DNA of 64,000 nt from an uncultured Victivallales bacterium (GCA_944390795.1 CALXRI010000005.1:20842-84841); one strand, 5' to 3'; positions 17,473-26,713 are shown, numbered from the stretch's first letter. Notes: generated by a model from the letters alone, not told the origin. Program-made: numbers and translations.

Positions 17473-19077
17473 TCAGTTGAATTTGATGGCTCCCGTCATG
17501 TTCAGAAATACGAACATGACGCTGATCGGCGTGATGAAGCGAATGAAGAATCCCCAGATCGAGGCAGGCGTGAAGATATGCTTGTAGGAATCCCCGTAGC
17601 CTGATTCGCCGCGCATGCCCGAAAGCAGAATGAAAAAGTTCGTATCCAGCTCGCGCCCCGCGCCCTGCCGGATCTCGTTCATCGCATTGCGCACGCCCCA
17701 GACCCATCCGAGGAAGATGGAAATCGCCATGCCGGCGGCGGGCAGGAACCAGTTCGCGGTCAGATTGTCCAAAGTGAGGAAAAGACTTTCCGGCGGCGCG
17801 CCGAACAGCGCGGTCAGCGCCTTCTCCATCCAGGGAATGTTCTCCCAGGAACTCATGCTGACCGAGCAGAGCACGCCGAGAACGGAAACCGAACTCCAGG
17901 AAAGCAGCACCGCGACGGAACGCCTCATGCCGAAGTAGTCGATCAGAACGGAAACGATCACCTCCATCAGGCTGATCCCGCTCGTCAGCGCGGCAATGGA
18001 AACCGCGATGAAGAATACGGTGCTCCAGACCGAACCCAGTCCGCCGGGGATCATGTTGAACGCGGTCGGCAGAATCTGGAAGACAAGTCCTTCGCCCGCG
18101 GCCGGTTCGAATCCCATTGCAAACACGGCGGGGAAAATCGCCAGTCCCGCCATCATCGCCACCATCGTGTCAAGACCGATCAGCTGGAGAACGCTCTTGG
18201 GCAGATTGGTCCCCTTCTTGACGTAACTGCCGTAGACAATGGAAATCCCCATGCCGAGACTCAGCGTGTAAAATGCCTGCCCGAGCGCAACGAGAACCGC
18301 CTCTGCGGAAAGTTTGGAAAAGTCGGGGGAAAGGAAGAATTTGAGTCCCGCACTCGCGCCCGGAAGGGAAATGCTCCGCAGGATCAGCACGATCAGAAGC
18401 ACAAAGAGCGAAGGCATCAGCACCTTGGAGCAGCGTTCAATGCCCTTCTTGACGCCGAACCAGAGAATGATGCCGCACAGCGTCATGAACACAAGCTGTC
18501 CGCCGATCACATACCACCATGTGCCCGGCGCGGCCTCCTGAATCGGAAGAAACGCCGCCTGCGCCTCGGCGGCGGTCCTGAAAGCGAGATTTCCGGTGAC
18601 CGCCTTGACTGCGTAGATCAGCGTCCAGCCGCCGACCACGCCGTAGTAGCCGAGAATCAGGAACGGCGTGATGACGCCGCTGATCAGGCCGATCGCCTTC
18701 CAGCCGCCGTAAAGAATGACCGCGCCGAGAATCATCACCAGAACTCCGTAACCGATCTGGGAGAAGGTGATGAGCGCAATCCCGGAAAGCAGAACAAGTC
18801 CGCCGAGAAAATCGGCCAGTTTCGACCGTTTCGGGCAGAGGGCCGCGAACGCCCCGATGGGATTCAGCCCTGTCGCGCGCCCGATCGTCAGCTCCCCGAT
18901 CAGAATCGGAAGCCCGATCACCATGATGCAGCAGAGATAAACGAGGACGAACGCCCCGCCGCCGTATTTCCCCGTCACATAAGGAAACTTCCAGATATTC
19001 CCCAGGCCGATCGCCGATCCGGCCAGAGCCATCAGAAATCCCCAGTTCCCCGACCAGTGCTCCCGTTTTTCGCTCAT
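17473..19077 (-). CDS. Sodium-dependent transporter, NSS/SNF family
   Basis: This is an inner-membrane symporter of the neurotransmitter:sodium symporter family, which usually imports amino acids with Na+. The start is highly diagnostic: EHWSGNWGFLMALAGSAIGLGNIWKFPYVTGKYGGGAFVLVY, containing the AxxxGLGNxWRFPY sodium/substrate site (residues 15-35). About twelve membrane segments are present in 534 aa. SLGMGISIVYGSYVKKGTNLP matches the helix 6 region. It lies 73 bp after murI on the same strand and may be the last gene of that run. The substrate is unknown; glutamate or a related amino acid would suit the context but is not shown. Confidence 0.9.
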   Translation of the reverse strand: MSEKREHWSGNWGFLMALAGSAIGLGNIWKFPYVTGKYGGGAFVLVYLCCIMVIGLPILIGELTIGRATGLNPIGAFAALCPKRSKLADFLGGLVLLSGIALITFSQIGYGVLVMILGAVILYGGWKAIGLISGVITPFLILGYYGVVGGWTLIYAVKAVTGNLAFRTAAEAQAAFLPIQEAAPGTWWYVIGGQLVFMTLCGIILWFGVKKGIERCSKVLMPSLFVLLIVLILRSISLPGASAGLKFFLSPDFSKLSAEAVLVALGQAFYTLSLGMGISIVYGSYVKKGTNLPKSVLQLIGLDTMVAMMAGLAIFPAVFAMGFEPAAGEGLVFQILPTAFNMIPGGLGSVWSTVFFIAVSIAALTSGISLMEVIVSVLIDYFGMRRSVAVLLSWSSVSVLGVLCSVSMSSWENIPWMEKALTALFGAPPESLFLTLDNLTANWFLPAAGMAISIFLGWVWGVRNAMNEIRQGAGRELDTNFFILLSGMRGESGYGDSYKHIFTPASIWGFFIRFITPISVMFVFLNMTGAIKFN

Positions 19078-19150
19078 TGCTTTTCTCCAGAATAAATTGG
19101 TTTTCCACTTTCATCCGGCGGACGCCGCATCCGGCTCCGCCTCTCTTTCC

Positions 19151-19981
19151 CTATTCCAGAACCGCCTTCTCCAGATAAGAGGGCGCACCGGAAAGGAAAT
19201 GCCATAATCCGCCGTTGAAATCGGTCGGCAGGTCTGTGAAGTAATAACGCACATCTCCCTTCTTCGCGGGATTTGCGCAGAGTCCGCGCGCAGCAAGAAA
19301 GGCGCGCGCAGACTCCGCGCAGGCTTGCGCACTGTCGATGATCCGCACCTTCCCGCCGAAATATTCATCCAGCGCGCCACGGAACAGCGGATAATGAGTG
19401 CACCCGAGCAGCAGGACATCCGGAGGCGCGCTCCGCTGCCGCGCGAGATAGAGATCGAACACCTCCTCGGCCAGACGCCCTTCACAGACTCCCTCCTCGG
19501 CAAACGGCACGAAAAGCGGGCAGGGAATGCTCTCGATCAGAAGCGAACGGCTGCGCGCATGCAGCCCGCGCCGGTAGGCGTCGCTGTTGATCGTCGCGCG
19601 CGTCCCGATCACGGTGATGCGCGAGGCGCCCGTGCGCAGAACGGCTTCGATTCCCGCCTCGATGACACCCATGGACGGAAGCTCCGGAAAATACCCGCGC
19701 AGCGGCTCCATCGCGACGGAAGACGCCGTATTGCAGGCGACGATCAGCGCCTTGACGCCTTTTCCAGCGAGAAACGCCGCATCCTGTTTCGCAAAACGGA
19801 TGATCGAGTCGACGGATTTGTTGCCGTAGGGAACGCGTGCGGTGTCCCCGAGATAGCAGATGTCCTCGTTCGGAAGAGCTTCGCGAAGCGCGCGCACAAC
19901 AGTCAGCCCCCCGATTCCGGAGTCGAACACGCCGACCGGACGATTGTCGAAAACGACGTCATCTGGAATTTTTTGCGACAT
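19151..19981 (-). CDS. murI: Glutamate racemase
   Basis: This enzyme converts L-glutamate to D-glutamate for peptidoglycan, in the cytoplasm and without a cofactor. FDSGIGGLTVVRAL is the N-terminal signature. The two catalytic Cys are in VACNTASS and LLGCTHYPLF. The 276 aa are normal. I chose the second of two close ATGs because the first touches its own ribosome site, while the second (MSQKIPDD) has AGGA at good spacing. The start lies inside the 3' end of the upstream amidoligase-like gene, so the two are translationally coupled. That coupling links D- or L-glutamate supply to an enzyme that looks gamma-glutamyl specific. Confidence 0.92.
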   Translation of the reverse strand: MSQKIPDDVVFDNRPVGVFDSGIGGLTVVRALREALPNEDICYLGDTARVPYGNKSVDSIIRFAKQDAAFLAGKGVKALIVACNTASSVAMEPLRGYFPELPSMGVIEAGIEAVLRTGASRITVIGTRATINSDAYRRGLHARSRSLLIESIPCPLFVPFAEEGVCEGRLAEEVFDLYLARQRSAPPDVLLLGCTHYPLFRGALDEYFGGKVRIIDSAQACAESARAFLAARGLCANPAKKGDVRYYFTDLPTDFNGGLWHFLSGAPSYLEKAVLE

Positions 19982-21920
19982 ACGCATTCCTTTCCAGCAG
20001 CGTGAAATAGATGTTTTCCAGATAGGTCTGCCCGCGCTTGTTGACGCCCGTCACATTGTGCTCCTCGCAGAGCCCGCGCTCGACGGTGTCGACGAACGAC
20101 TGGATTTCGGGAATGGAAAGCGCCTGCGGGGAGGCCGCCCATTCGCGCAGGAAAATCTGCTCGGGAAGCTCCTTCCGCCCCTGCTTCGGAATGGAAATCG
20201 GTCTCGCGTGAGTGCCGAACTGATAGCCCTTGAGCGCAATGATGATGTTGGAGTAGTCGGTCTCCTCCTGACGTAATCGCAGGAACTTGTATTCCATCAC
20301 GTCGGAAGCCTCGTCCTCGCTCTGGTCGGGCCGGCTGTAATGGTATTTGCGGTCGGAAAAGTTCAGCGAGTCGCGCATGTTGGTGTCGAGCTCCCTGTTG
20401 AAAATGCGCCACTCGCGCAGTTTCCCCTCGTCGTCGCGCCTGAGATCGCCGCCCAGCAGCATCAGACAGACCAGATCGCCCGGTTTGTGCGGAACGGCGG
20501 AGATGCGGGAGTGCTTCTCTCCGGAAAGCTCCATGGAAATATGAAGGCTGTGCGGAGGGATGTCGAGAAAACGCACCGCCTCGTTGATCAGCTTGGACAT
20601 TGCCCAGGGACAGTCGAAGAGAGGCCTGGAAAGATCTCCGACAATGTTGAAACGTCCGAAGGCGTATTCAAAAAAACCGCGGTGACGCTCGTTGCCCGCA
20701 ATCACCGTCCGGTGAGAGTCCACATGCCCCCCCATGCGCCAGGTCCGGCGCTGGAGATCGAAGTCGTTGAACCAGTAGAATCCGTCGAAATACGGATCCT
20801 CTCCCGGTTCGGCGACAACCGCCCGCGCACCAAGATGGCTGAACTCCAGTTCCGCGCCCAGCGGCGTCGGGGTGGAGTACCAGTTGTGGTCCACGTAATT
20901 GCAGAGTTCCTCCATCTCGCCGCGGTTGTAAATCTCCTCGACAAGATTGATGCAGAGCACGGCATAGTCGCGGTAGAGCCGTCCCGGCACGATGCGGTCG
21001 AGCGACTTCTCCTTCATCATTCTGCGGATGCGTTCATAACGTCCGTTGTAATAGAGAAACGCCAGCAGAATCGCAACCCCGTGCCGGAAATATTTCTTGG
21101 AAAGGCGCACGGCGTCCGGGAAATGGTGGCGGATCATTTCGACAAGCTGGTTGAAAATAATATGCTTGCAGGCGAAGCGGATGTAATTGTCCGCATAGGG
21201 GCGCAGTTCCTCGATCGCCATGACATTTGCCAGCAGCGGAGGGCGCGCGTCATTGAACGCCTGAATCATGATGTAATTGCAGATGTAGTTGCCGTCGAAA
21301 TGCGATTCGATCAGGCTGTCCACCGCCGAACCCATGAGCTCGCGCAGCGCGCGGCGCGTGATTTCATGGCGGTCCGGCTCGATCTTCTCCAGGATCTGGT
21401 CGATCTTGCGTTCGAGATAGAGGCTGTAGCGATCCTCGAACAGAATCTCTTTTCCGAAGGATTTCTGAAGCGCGGAGATATTGCCGATGTAAGTCATGCA
21501 GCGACGACGCCGGTTCTCCTGCGTGCGGACAACCACAACTTTGCGGTAATAAAGATGCCCCTCGTCCTCGAACGCGTCAATGCGCGCGAGTTCCTCGCGC
21601 GTCAGGTCCTTGAGGAGCCGCCCCTGCGTCACAGCCCCATGCTGCTTCACAATGAAAAAGAAAGCCCCCGGCGGCACTACGCGCATATAGTTGTGCAGGA
21701 CGGCGGGTTCGCTCTCGACCTTCCGGTTGAACAGAAGCCGGACATGATGGTCATTCATCATCGTCCCGTAGACGAAGAGATCGACTTTTTCACTGCGCAC
21801 CGCCTTGAAGGAGTCGCGGATCTGCGCGGCCTCCTCCGGATCGTCATGATGCGCGGTAAGATGAATCAGTTCAGTTCCAGCAGCACCGCCGTCTCGTCGC
21901 AATGGTCTTTCTTCGGACAT
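19959..21920 (-). CDS. Gamma-glutamylcyclotransferase-like domain fused to an amidoligase-like domain
   Basis: I recognise parts but not a named protein. Residues 46-135 look like a GGCT/AIG2 domain: LFVYGTMM at 48-55 and DAFEDEGHLYYRKVVV, which holds the family's usual acidic residue near 118. Residues 170-345 are helical and unassigned. Residues 353-560 resemble the glutamine-synthetase-fold amidoligases, with LGAELEFS (354-361), SLHISME (458-464) and MEYKFLRLR (542-550) as candidate metal and ATP ligands. GGCT-amidoligase association is known for that superfamily. The 653 aa have no export signal. It overlaps the GNAT gene by 55 bp and murI by 23 bp. Function is inferred: making or turning over gamma-glutamyl amides. 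Confidence 0.6.
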   Translation of the reverse strand: MSEERPLRRDGGAAGTELIHLTAHHDDPEEAAQIRDSFKAVRSEKVDLFVYGTMMNDHHVRLLFNRKVESEPAVLHNYMRVVPPGAFFFIVKQHGAVTQGRLLKDLTREELARIDAFEDEGHLYYRKVVVVRTQENRRRRCMTYIGNISALQKSFGKEILFEDRYSLYLERKIDQILEKIEPDRHEITRRALRELMGSAVDSLIESHFDGNYICNYIMIQAFNDARPPLLANVMAIEELRPYADNYIRFACKHIIFNQLVEMIRHHFPDAVRLSKKYFRHGVAILLAFLYYNGRYERIRRMMKEKSLDRIVPGRLYRDYAVLCINLVEEIYNRGEMEELCNYVDHNWYSTPTPLGAELEFSHLGARAVVAEPGEDPYFDGFYWFNDFDLQRRTWRMGGHVDSHRTVIAGNERHRGFFEYAFGRFNIVGDLSRPLFDCPWAMSKLINEAVRFLDIPPHSLHISMELSGEKHSRISAVPHKPGDLVCLMLLGGDLRRDDEGKLREWRIFNRELDTNMRDSLNFSDRKYHYSRPDQSEDEASDVMEYKFLRLRQEETDYSNIIIALKGYQFGTHARPISIPKQGRKELPEQIFLREWAASPQALSIPEIQSFVDTVERGLCEEHNVTGVNKRGQTYLENIYFTLLERNAYVAKNSR

Positions 21921-22333
21921 TTTGAGCAGTCACTCCAGATTTTCTGCGGAAACAGTTCCTTTTCCACGGTCCTGAACCCGAGTCGGTGAAAGAAATGCGC
22001 CCGGTAGGTAAGCGCGAAAACGCGGCAGGGTCCGCCCTGCGCCTTCAAATGGTCGATTGCGCCCTGCACAAGCTCCGAACCGATGCCCCGGTTGTTGAAT
22101 TCACGCCGGACGGCAAGGGAACGCACCTCATAAAGACCGTCGCCGAAGTTCCGCAGCGCCAGACAGCAGACAAACTCCCCGGCGAGTTCGCCAACCCGGA
22201 AGTTTTTGAGCTTCTCCAGAATATCTTCCTGCGGCCGGGCAAGAAGCAGACGCTCATGGGCGTATCCGGCCAGCAGTTTCCAGATGTTTTCAACATCTCC
22301 CGGTTCGGCGGGACGAACTTTGAAGTGTTCCAT
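21866..22333 (-). CDS. GNAT acetyltransferase, short N-acetylglutamate synthase-like
   Basis: This 155-aa GNAT-fold enzyme probably acetylates glutamate with acetyl-CoA. The core reads VRSLAVRREFNNRGIGSELVQGAIDHLKAQG, with the acetyl-CoA loop RGIGSEL. The tail FPQKIWSDCSKCPKKDHCDE is the Cys-rich ending typical of short ArgA-type synthases. That tail is the best evidence for the specific function. It starts 17 bp after accA and its 3' end overlaps the cyclotransferase-amidoligase gene, so three glutamate-related enzymes sit in one transcript. No other arginine genes are present in the window. Confidence 0.8.
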   Translation of the reverse strand: MEHFKVRPAEPGDVENIWKLLAGYAHERLLLARPQEDILEKLKNFRVGELAGEFVCCLALRNFGDGLYEVRSLAVRREFNNRGIGSELVQGAIDHLKAQGGPCRVFALTYRAHFFHRLGFRTVEKELFPQKIWSDCSKCPKKDHCDETAVLLELN

Positions 22334-22350
22334 ATTTCAACCGACGCTTC

Positions 22351-23322
22351 TTATTTCGCTGCCGCGGGATCATGATAAAACGCGATGTCGCGGAAACGTT
22401 TGTAACGCGCTTCCTTGAGCTCCTCGCCGGACATTTTTTCCAACCTGCCAAGCGCGGAGACAACAGACTTCTTCAGAAGCGCCGCCGCTGCGTCATAGTC
22501 CTTGTGCGCCCCGCCGAGCGGCTCCTTCACAATGCCGTCCACAAGCCCGAGCTTCACCAGATCGCCCGCTGTCAGATGAAGCGCCTCCGCGGCCTTCTCC
22601 GAGTAGGCGCGGTCCTTCCAGAGGATCGCCGCGCAGCCCTCGGGCGTAATGACGGAATAGTAGGCATTCTCCATGATGAGCACGGTGTTCCCGACGCCGA
22701 TTCCAAGTGCGCCGCCGCTGCCGCCCTCCCCGATCACGACCGCGATCACAGGAACTGTCAGCGCGAACATGTCACGCAGATTGACCGCAATCGCCTCGCC
22801 GATGTGCCGTTCTTCCGACGCGACGCCGGGAAATGCTCCGGGCGTGTCGATGAAGGTAATCACAGGAACCCCGGCGAGATCCGCCATTTTCATGAGCCGG
22901 AGGGCCTTCCGGTATCCTTCGGGATGCGGACAGCCGAAATTGCGGAAGACATTCTCTTTTGTGTTTCTGCCCTTCTGCGTGCCGATCACCATGACGGGAT
23001 GGCCGTCAAGCCGGGCGAAACCGCCGACGATCGCAGGATCGTCCGCATAACGCCGGTCACCGTGAAATTCCAGAAAGTCAGTGAAAATACGGTCGATGTA
23101 ATCCAGGGTATAGGGACGATTCGGATGGCGGGCAAGCTGAACGCGCTGCCAGGGGGTCAGGGAATCGTAAATGTTCTTTTTCGTCTCCGCGATTTTCCGC
23201 TTCAGGGCGTTCAATTCGTCATCGACCCTCATGTTGCTGGAAGAACTGAGGGATTCCCATTCGGCGAGCTTCGCCTCCAGTTCGACAATCGGTTTTTCAA
23301 ACTCAAGCACAATTTCAGCCAT
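22351..23322 (-). CDS. accA: Acetyl-CoA carboxylase carboxyltransferase subunit alpha
   Basis: This subunit moves the carboxyl group from biotin to acetyl-CoA in the first step of fatty acid synthesis. The protein starts MAEIVLEFEKPIVELEAKLAEW, typical of AccA. It contains RHPNRPYTLDYI, FHGDRRYADDPAIVGG and VIGEGGSGGALGIGVG, the conserved oxyanion and CoA-binding segments. The 323 aa are normal. A GGAG site precedes the ATG, which I preferred over an open frame 14 codons longer. AccD is not in the window. It is 48 bp downstream of the transpeptidase-like gene and probably shares its promoter. Confidence 0.95.
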   Translation of the reverse strand: MAEIVLEFEKPIVELEAKLAEWESLSSSSNMRVDDELNALKRKIAETKKNIYDSLTPWQRVQLARHPNRPYTLDYIDRIFTDFLEFHGDRRYADDPAIVGGFARLDGHPVMVIGTQKGRNTKENVFRNFGCPHPEGYRKALRLMKMADLAGVPVITFIDTPGAFPGVASEERHIGEAIAVNLRDMFALTVPVIAVVIGEGGSGGALGIGVGNTVLIMENAYYSVITPEGCAAILWKDRAYSEKAAEALHLTAGDLVKLGLVDGIVKEPLGGAHKDYDAAAALLKKSVVSALGRLEKMSGEELKEARYKRFRDIAFYHDPAAAK

Positions 23323-23370
23323 TGCTTTTTCTCCGGTGTTGTTCTTTGAGCGCCCATCCCGCATGGGCCG

Positions 23371-24411
23371 TTATCTGATCACTTCGACCTCGATCCCCTC
23401 CGGGACGATCGAAAACAACTCGTTGACGTCTTCGTTTTTCATGCTGACAAAGCCTGGGCCGGCAATTGTCCGGCCCACATTCTCCGCCCGGTTGGTGCCA
23501 TGAATCAAAAACGGCTGTTTGACCTTGTATTCCGCCGCGTCCGTACAGCGGAGAGATCGTGTCCCGAGAATATTCAGAGGATCCCCCGGGCGATAGCTGT
23601 TTCCCTTGTATTGCCAGACAGGGTTCTCCTTTTTGGACTCCAGCGTGTAGAAACCCTGCGGAGAGTTGAATTCCATGGCCACTCCGATCGGATACACTTT
23701 GAACAGATTCGTCCCGTCATACAGATAGAGTTTCTTGCGGGCATTACTGACCTTGAGACGCCATTTCCCGCTGTAGATGGTAAGCTCCTGACCGATTTTC
23801 AGATCGCTTCTCGCAAGTGAAATCTTGTTGATCCGCCGGATGGCGTCGGCAGTTGTGCCGAACTTTCTGCCGATTTTCGTAAAAGTGTCGCCGCTGCGCA
23901 CCGAATACAGAAAAGTCTCCGGGGAATTGCCGTTGCCCGAAAGGATCTCCGTGCTGGCCTTGTTGAGAAGATCAACGCTTCTCTGCCAGTCCGGATCAGG
24001 ATATTTGAACTTTCCGATTGCAATCCGCGCCTTGTCCCGTGCCGCGGAATAACGCTTCATGGCGAAAAGCCGTTCCCCGTCCGCCAGCGCCTTGATCGCG
24101 ATTCCGGAGCGGCCGTCCTGGTCGGCGGGAATGCTGCTGGGCAGCGCGCTCCCCGAAGAGGAAACATCCTCCCGGTCAAAAGTCCCCGTCAGGCGGCGCA
24201 CGGTATCGGAGACTCCGGCGGCGGAAGGAAGCATGCCGGCATGGCTGCGCGTGAACCAGACCGCGCCCAGGCCGACAGCGCAGACAATCAGAATGACCGC
24301 CGGAATCCAGAGCCATTTACGGCTCCCGGATGCCTCGTCAGCCTTTTTTTTCGAGCCGCCCTTCGACGCCCCGATCGGTTTCCCTTTGTAGGTGATTCCC
24401 TGTTTCGGCAT
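23371..24411 (-). CDS. LysM plus YkuD (L,D-transpeptidase-like) protein lacking the catalytic Cys
   Basis: The protein is anchored by one membrane helix (residues 33-53). It has a LysM peptidoglycan-binding domain at about 168-213 (VRSGDTFTKIGRKFGTT) and a YkuD fold from about 216 to 346. The HGTN motif (304-307) is intact. However, the usual SHGCxRM active-site motif reads GPGFVSM at 318-324, so the Cys, the neighbouring His and the Arg are all absent. I checked the codons in the raw sequence. It therefore probably cannot cross-link peptidoglycan by the known mechanism and may be a binding or scaffold protein. The ATG with GGAG was chosen; a promoter lies 33 bp upstream. Confidence 0.82.
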   Translation of the reverse strand: MPKQGITYKGKPIGASKGGSKKKADEASGSRKWLWIPAVILIVCAVGLGAVWFTRSHAGMLPSAAGVSDTVRRLTGTFDREDVSSSGSALPSSIPADQDGRSGIAIKALADGERLFAMKRYSAARDKARIAIGKFKYPDPDWQRSVDLLNKASTEILSGNGNSPETFLYSVRSGDTFTKIGRKFGTTADAIRRINKISLARSDLKIGQELTIYSGKWRLKVSNARKKLYLYDGTNLFKVYPIGVAMEFNSPQGFYTLESKKENPVWQYKGNSYRPGDPLNILGTRSLRCTDAAEYKVKQPFLIHGTNRAENVGRTIAGPGFVSMKNEDVNELFSIVPEGIEVEVIR

Positions 24412-24443
24412 AAAAACTCCCGCGCACATCTTTTCAACAGGAC

Positions 24444-24472
24444 AATATACATCCGGAATACAAGGATGGCAA
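24444..24472 (-). promoter_or_regulatory. Promoter of the YkuD-accA-GNAT run
   Basis: On the minus strand TTGCCA, a 17-bp spacer and TATATT lie 33 bp before the ATG. It probably drives the genes down to murI. Confidence 0.65.
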
Positions 24473-24597
24473 TAGCGCGAAGGGGGGATTTGTCTTTTTT
24501 TCGCAGCGGGGAAAACTTCTGCCACGCGCTGTCCGCATAAAAAAACGGGAGAAACGCATGCCAGAACATGGTTCTCCCGGAATTCCGCGACGGACGG

Positions 24598-25083
24598 TTA
24601 TTTCAGAAGCCCCTTCAAATGAGTCACATAAGCTTCCGGACCGCCGGGACGGTAACCGGTTTTCCCGATCACCTTGCCGGCGCCGTCCATCAGAAGAACG
24701 GTCGGAAATCCGTTCACCTTGTATTTGACCGCAAGCGCACGGTTCTGCTGTTTTTCCGCGGCGCTCTGCCCGGTTTTTCTCGGAAAATCAATCTTCACGA
24801 GGATCAGATTCGCTGCGGCAAAATCCTGAAACGCCTTCTGCGCGAAAACTTCCTTGTCAAGACGGACGCACCACGGACACCAGTCGGAGCCGGTGAAATC
24901 CACCAGCATCGGTTTTTTCGTTTTTGCGGACAGTTTCTGGGCTGCGGCAAAATCGGTCATCCAGACTTTTCCGGATTCCTGCTTTACGGTCTGCGCGGCA
25001 GGAGTCTGCGCACAGAGTTCCGAAAACAGGGGAAGCACGAACATTCCGGCGGAACAAAGGGCTGCCTGCAAAAGTCTTTTCAT
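24598..25083 (-). CDS. Exported thioredoxin-family protein
   Basis: This 161-aa protein has a signal peptide (MKRLLQAALCSAGMFVLPLFSELCAQ), so it acts in the periplasm. The thioredoxin fold contains the redox motif DWCPWCVRLDKEVF, near residue 70 and typical of the thioredoxin_7/DUF255-like branch. The later cis-proline region reads VNGFPTVLLMDG. It probably reduces or isomerises disulphides. The ribosome site AGGAGA is well placed; the frame is open upstream, but the signal peptide fixes the start. A promoter with TTGAAA and TATCGT is 40 bp upstream. Confidence 0.85.
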   Translation of the reverse strand: MKRLLQAALCSAGMFVLPLFSELCAQTPAAQTVKQESGKVWMTDFAAAQKLSAKTKKPMLVDFTGSDWCPWCVRLDKEVFAQKAFQDFAAANLILVKIDFPRKTGQSAAEKQQNRALAVKYKVNGFPTVLLMDGAGKVIGKTGYRPGGPEAYVTHLKGLLK

Positions 25084-25122
25084 TACACGGGTCTCCTTTT
25101 TTTCATGTTGTCGGTTGAAATT

Positions 25123-25151
25123 ACGATAACCTTCCGACACGTTTTTTTCAA
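25123..25151 (-). promoter_or_regulatory. Promoter of the exported thioredoxin gene
   Basis: On the minus strand TTGAAA, a 17-bp spacer and TATCGT. Confidence 0.5.
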
Positions 25152-25257
25152 GAAAAGTTCCGATTTTTTTCCGTTTCGAACAGTCTCCGGTTCTCCGCCG
25201 GATACCGCCGCAGGTCCGCCGACGCCACGAAATCCGCCCGAAACGCCGGTCGGGCAC

Positions 25258-26535
25258 TCATTTTTCACCGAGACGCTTGCCGACGTATATCTGGCGCGGG
25301 CGCACAATCTTGGTATCGGCGCCGATCATCTCCTTCCAGTGGGCGATCCAGCCGGGGAGACGCGCAAGGGCGAACATGACAGTGAACATGTTCTCCGGAA
25401 TTCCGAGCGCACGGTAGACGATCCCGGAATAGAAGTCCACGTTCGGATAAAGATGGCGGGAAATGAAGTATTCGTCATGCAGCGCGGCCTCCTCGACTTC
25501 AAGCGCGGTATCCAGAAGCGGATCGCTGATATGCATTTTCTCCAGAAAGTCGTGGCATTCCTTCTTGATGATCTTCGCGCGGGGATCGAAAGTCTTGTAG
25601 ACTCTGTGCCCGAACCCCATCAGACGCCGGGTGTTCTTCTTGTCCTTGACCTGATCGATGTATTTCTGCACATTCCCGATTTCGCGGATATGGCGGAGCA
25701 TCTCCACAACCTCCTGGTTCGCTCCGCCGTGAAGCGGCCCGGAAAGCGCCGAAATGCCCGCGGAAATCGTGGCGTAGAGATTGACCTGCGCACTGCCGAT
25801 TGTCCGGACGGTGGTCGTCGAGCAGTTCTGTTCATGGTCGGCGTGGAGAATCAGCAGGATGTTCAGAATCCGCACGGCCTCCGGAGAGATTGTGTAGGGC
25901 GCGACCGGAGAGTCGAACATCATGTTCAGAAAATTCGCGCAGTAGGACAGATCATGCCGCGGATAAACCACCGGTTCGCCGATGCTTTTCTTGTAGGCCA
26001 TCGCCGCCATCGTGCGGACCATGGAGATGAGCCGGGCGGTGGACAGCTCGATATCCTCCTCCATGGAGAGCAGATCGACATTCGGATAGAAGGCGGCAAG
26101 CGCGTTGATCATGGTGGAGAGAATGTGCATCGGATGGGCGCCGCGCGGGAAATGATCGAAAAAGTGACGCATGTCTTCATGAAGCAGGGAATTCTTGTTC
26201 AGAAGACGGGAAAAAAGCCTGCTCTGCTCCTCATCCGGAAGTGTCCCGTGCACCAGCAGATAGGCGACTTTCACAAATGCCTCGGTCCTGACCAGCTCTT
26301 CAATCGGAATGCCGCGGTAGCGCAGAATCCCTTTTTCCCCGTCAATGAACGTAATGCTGCTGTAACAGACGGCGGTGTTGGTAAGACTCCGGTCCAGCGA
26401 CACATATCCGGTCTCTTTCCTAAGCGCGCCGATGTCGAGAGCCTTTTCCCCTTCCGTTCCGACCACGACGGGAAGACGGATCTCCCTGCCGTCGACTTCT
26501 AGAATGGCAAATTCGGATTCTGCAGTGCTGTCCAT
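25258..26535 (-). CDS. gltA: Citrate synthase
   Basis: This enzyme condenses acetyl-CoA and oxaloacetate to citrate in the cytoplasm. The 425 aa carry the type II hexameric-like features SSITFIDGEKGILRYRGIPIEEL near the start, LHADHEQNCSTTTVRT, ISALSGPLHGGANQEV and GFGHRVYKTFDPRA. These hold the catalytic His residues; the catalytic Asp lies further on, in YPNVDFYSG. The ATG chosen (MDSTAESE) has AGGAG seven bases upstream; an in-frame codon eight residues earlier is less likely. The gene stands alone, with 178 bp upstream in which I see no clear promoter. Confidence 0.95.
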   Translation of the reverse strand: MDSTAESEFAILEVDGREIRLPVVVGTEGEKALDIGALRKETGYVSLDRSLTNTAVCYSSITFIDGEKGILRYRGIPIEELVRTEAFVKVAYLLVHGTLPDEEQSRLFSRLLNKNSLLHEDMRHFFDHFPRGAHPMHILSTMINALAAFYPNVDLLSMEEDIELSTARLISMVRTMAAMAYKKSIGEPVVYPRHDLSYCANFLNMMFDSPVAPYTISPEAVRILNILLILHADHEQNCSTTTVRTIGSAQVNLYATISAGISALSGPLHGGANQEVVEMLRHIREIGNVQKYIDQVKDKKNTRRLMGFGHRVYKTFDPRAKIIKKECHDFLEKMHISDPLLDTALEVEEAALHDEYFISRHLYPNVDFYSGIVYRALGIPENMFTVMFALARLPGWIAHWKEMIGADTKIVRPRQIYVGKRLGEK

Positions 26536-26713
26536 TCTGAATCTCCTGAGAATATTCAATCGTTTGATGCATATCTTTCACTGAAAAACACCCCGGTTCC
26601 GACGGTGTGAAACAACGGACCGGAAAACTCATGCGGAACTGTACCGCCTCAGACGGCAACTTTCAAGAGGCGGGAAACGGAAAAACGGATCCAACCCGCC
26701 GAAGCCGTCCGGA

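Noticed and set aside
20340..21989. A 549-codon open frame on the plus strand
   Set aside because: It is antisense to the cyclotransferase-amidoligase gene, whose motifs and coupling to both neighbours are convincing. The opposite product is featureless.
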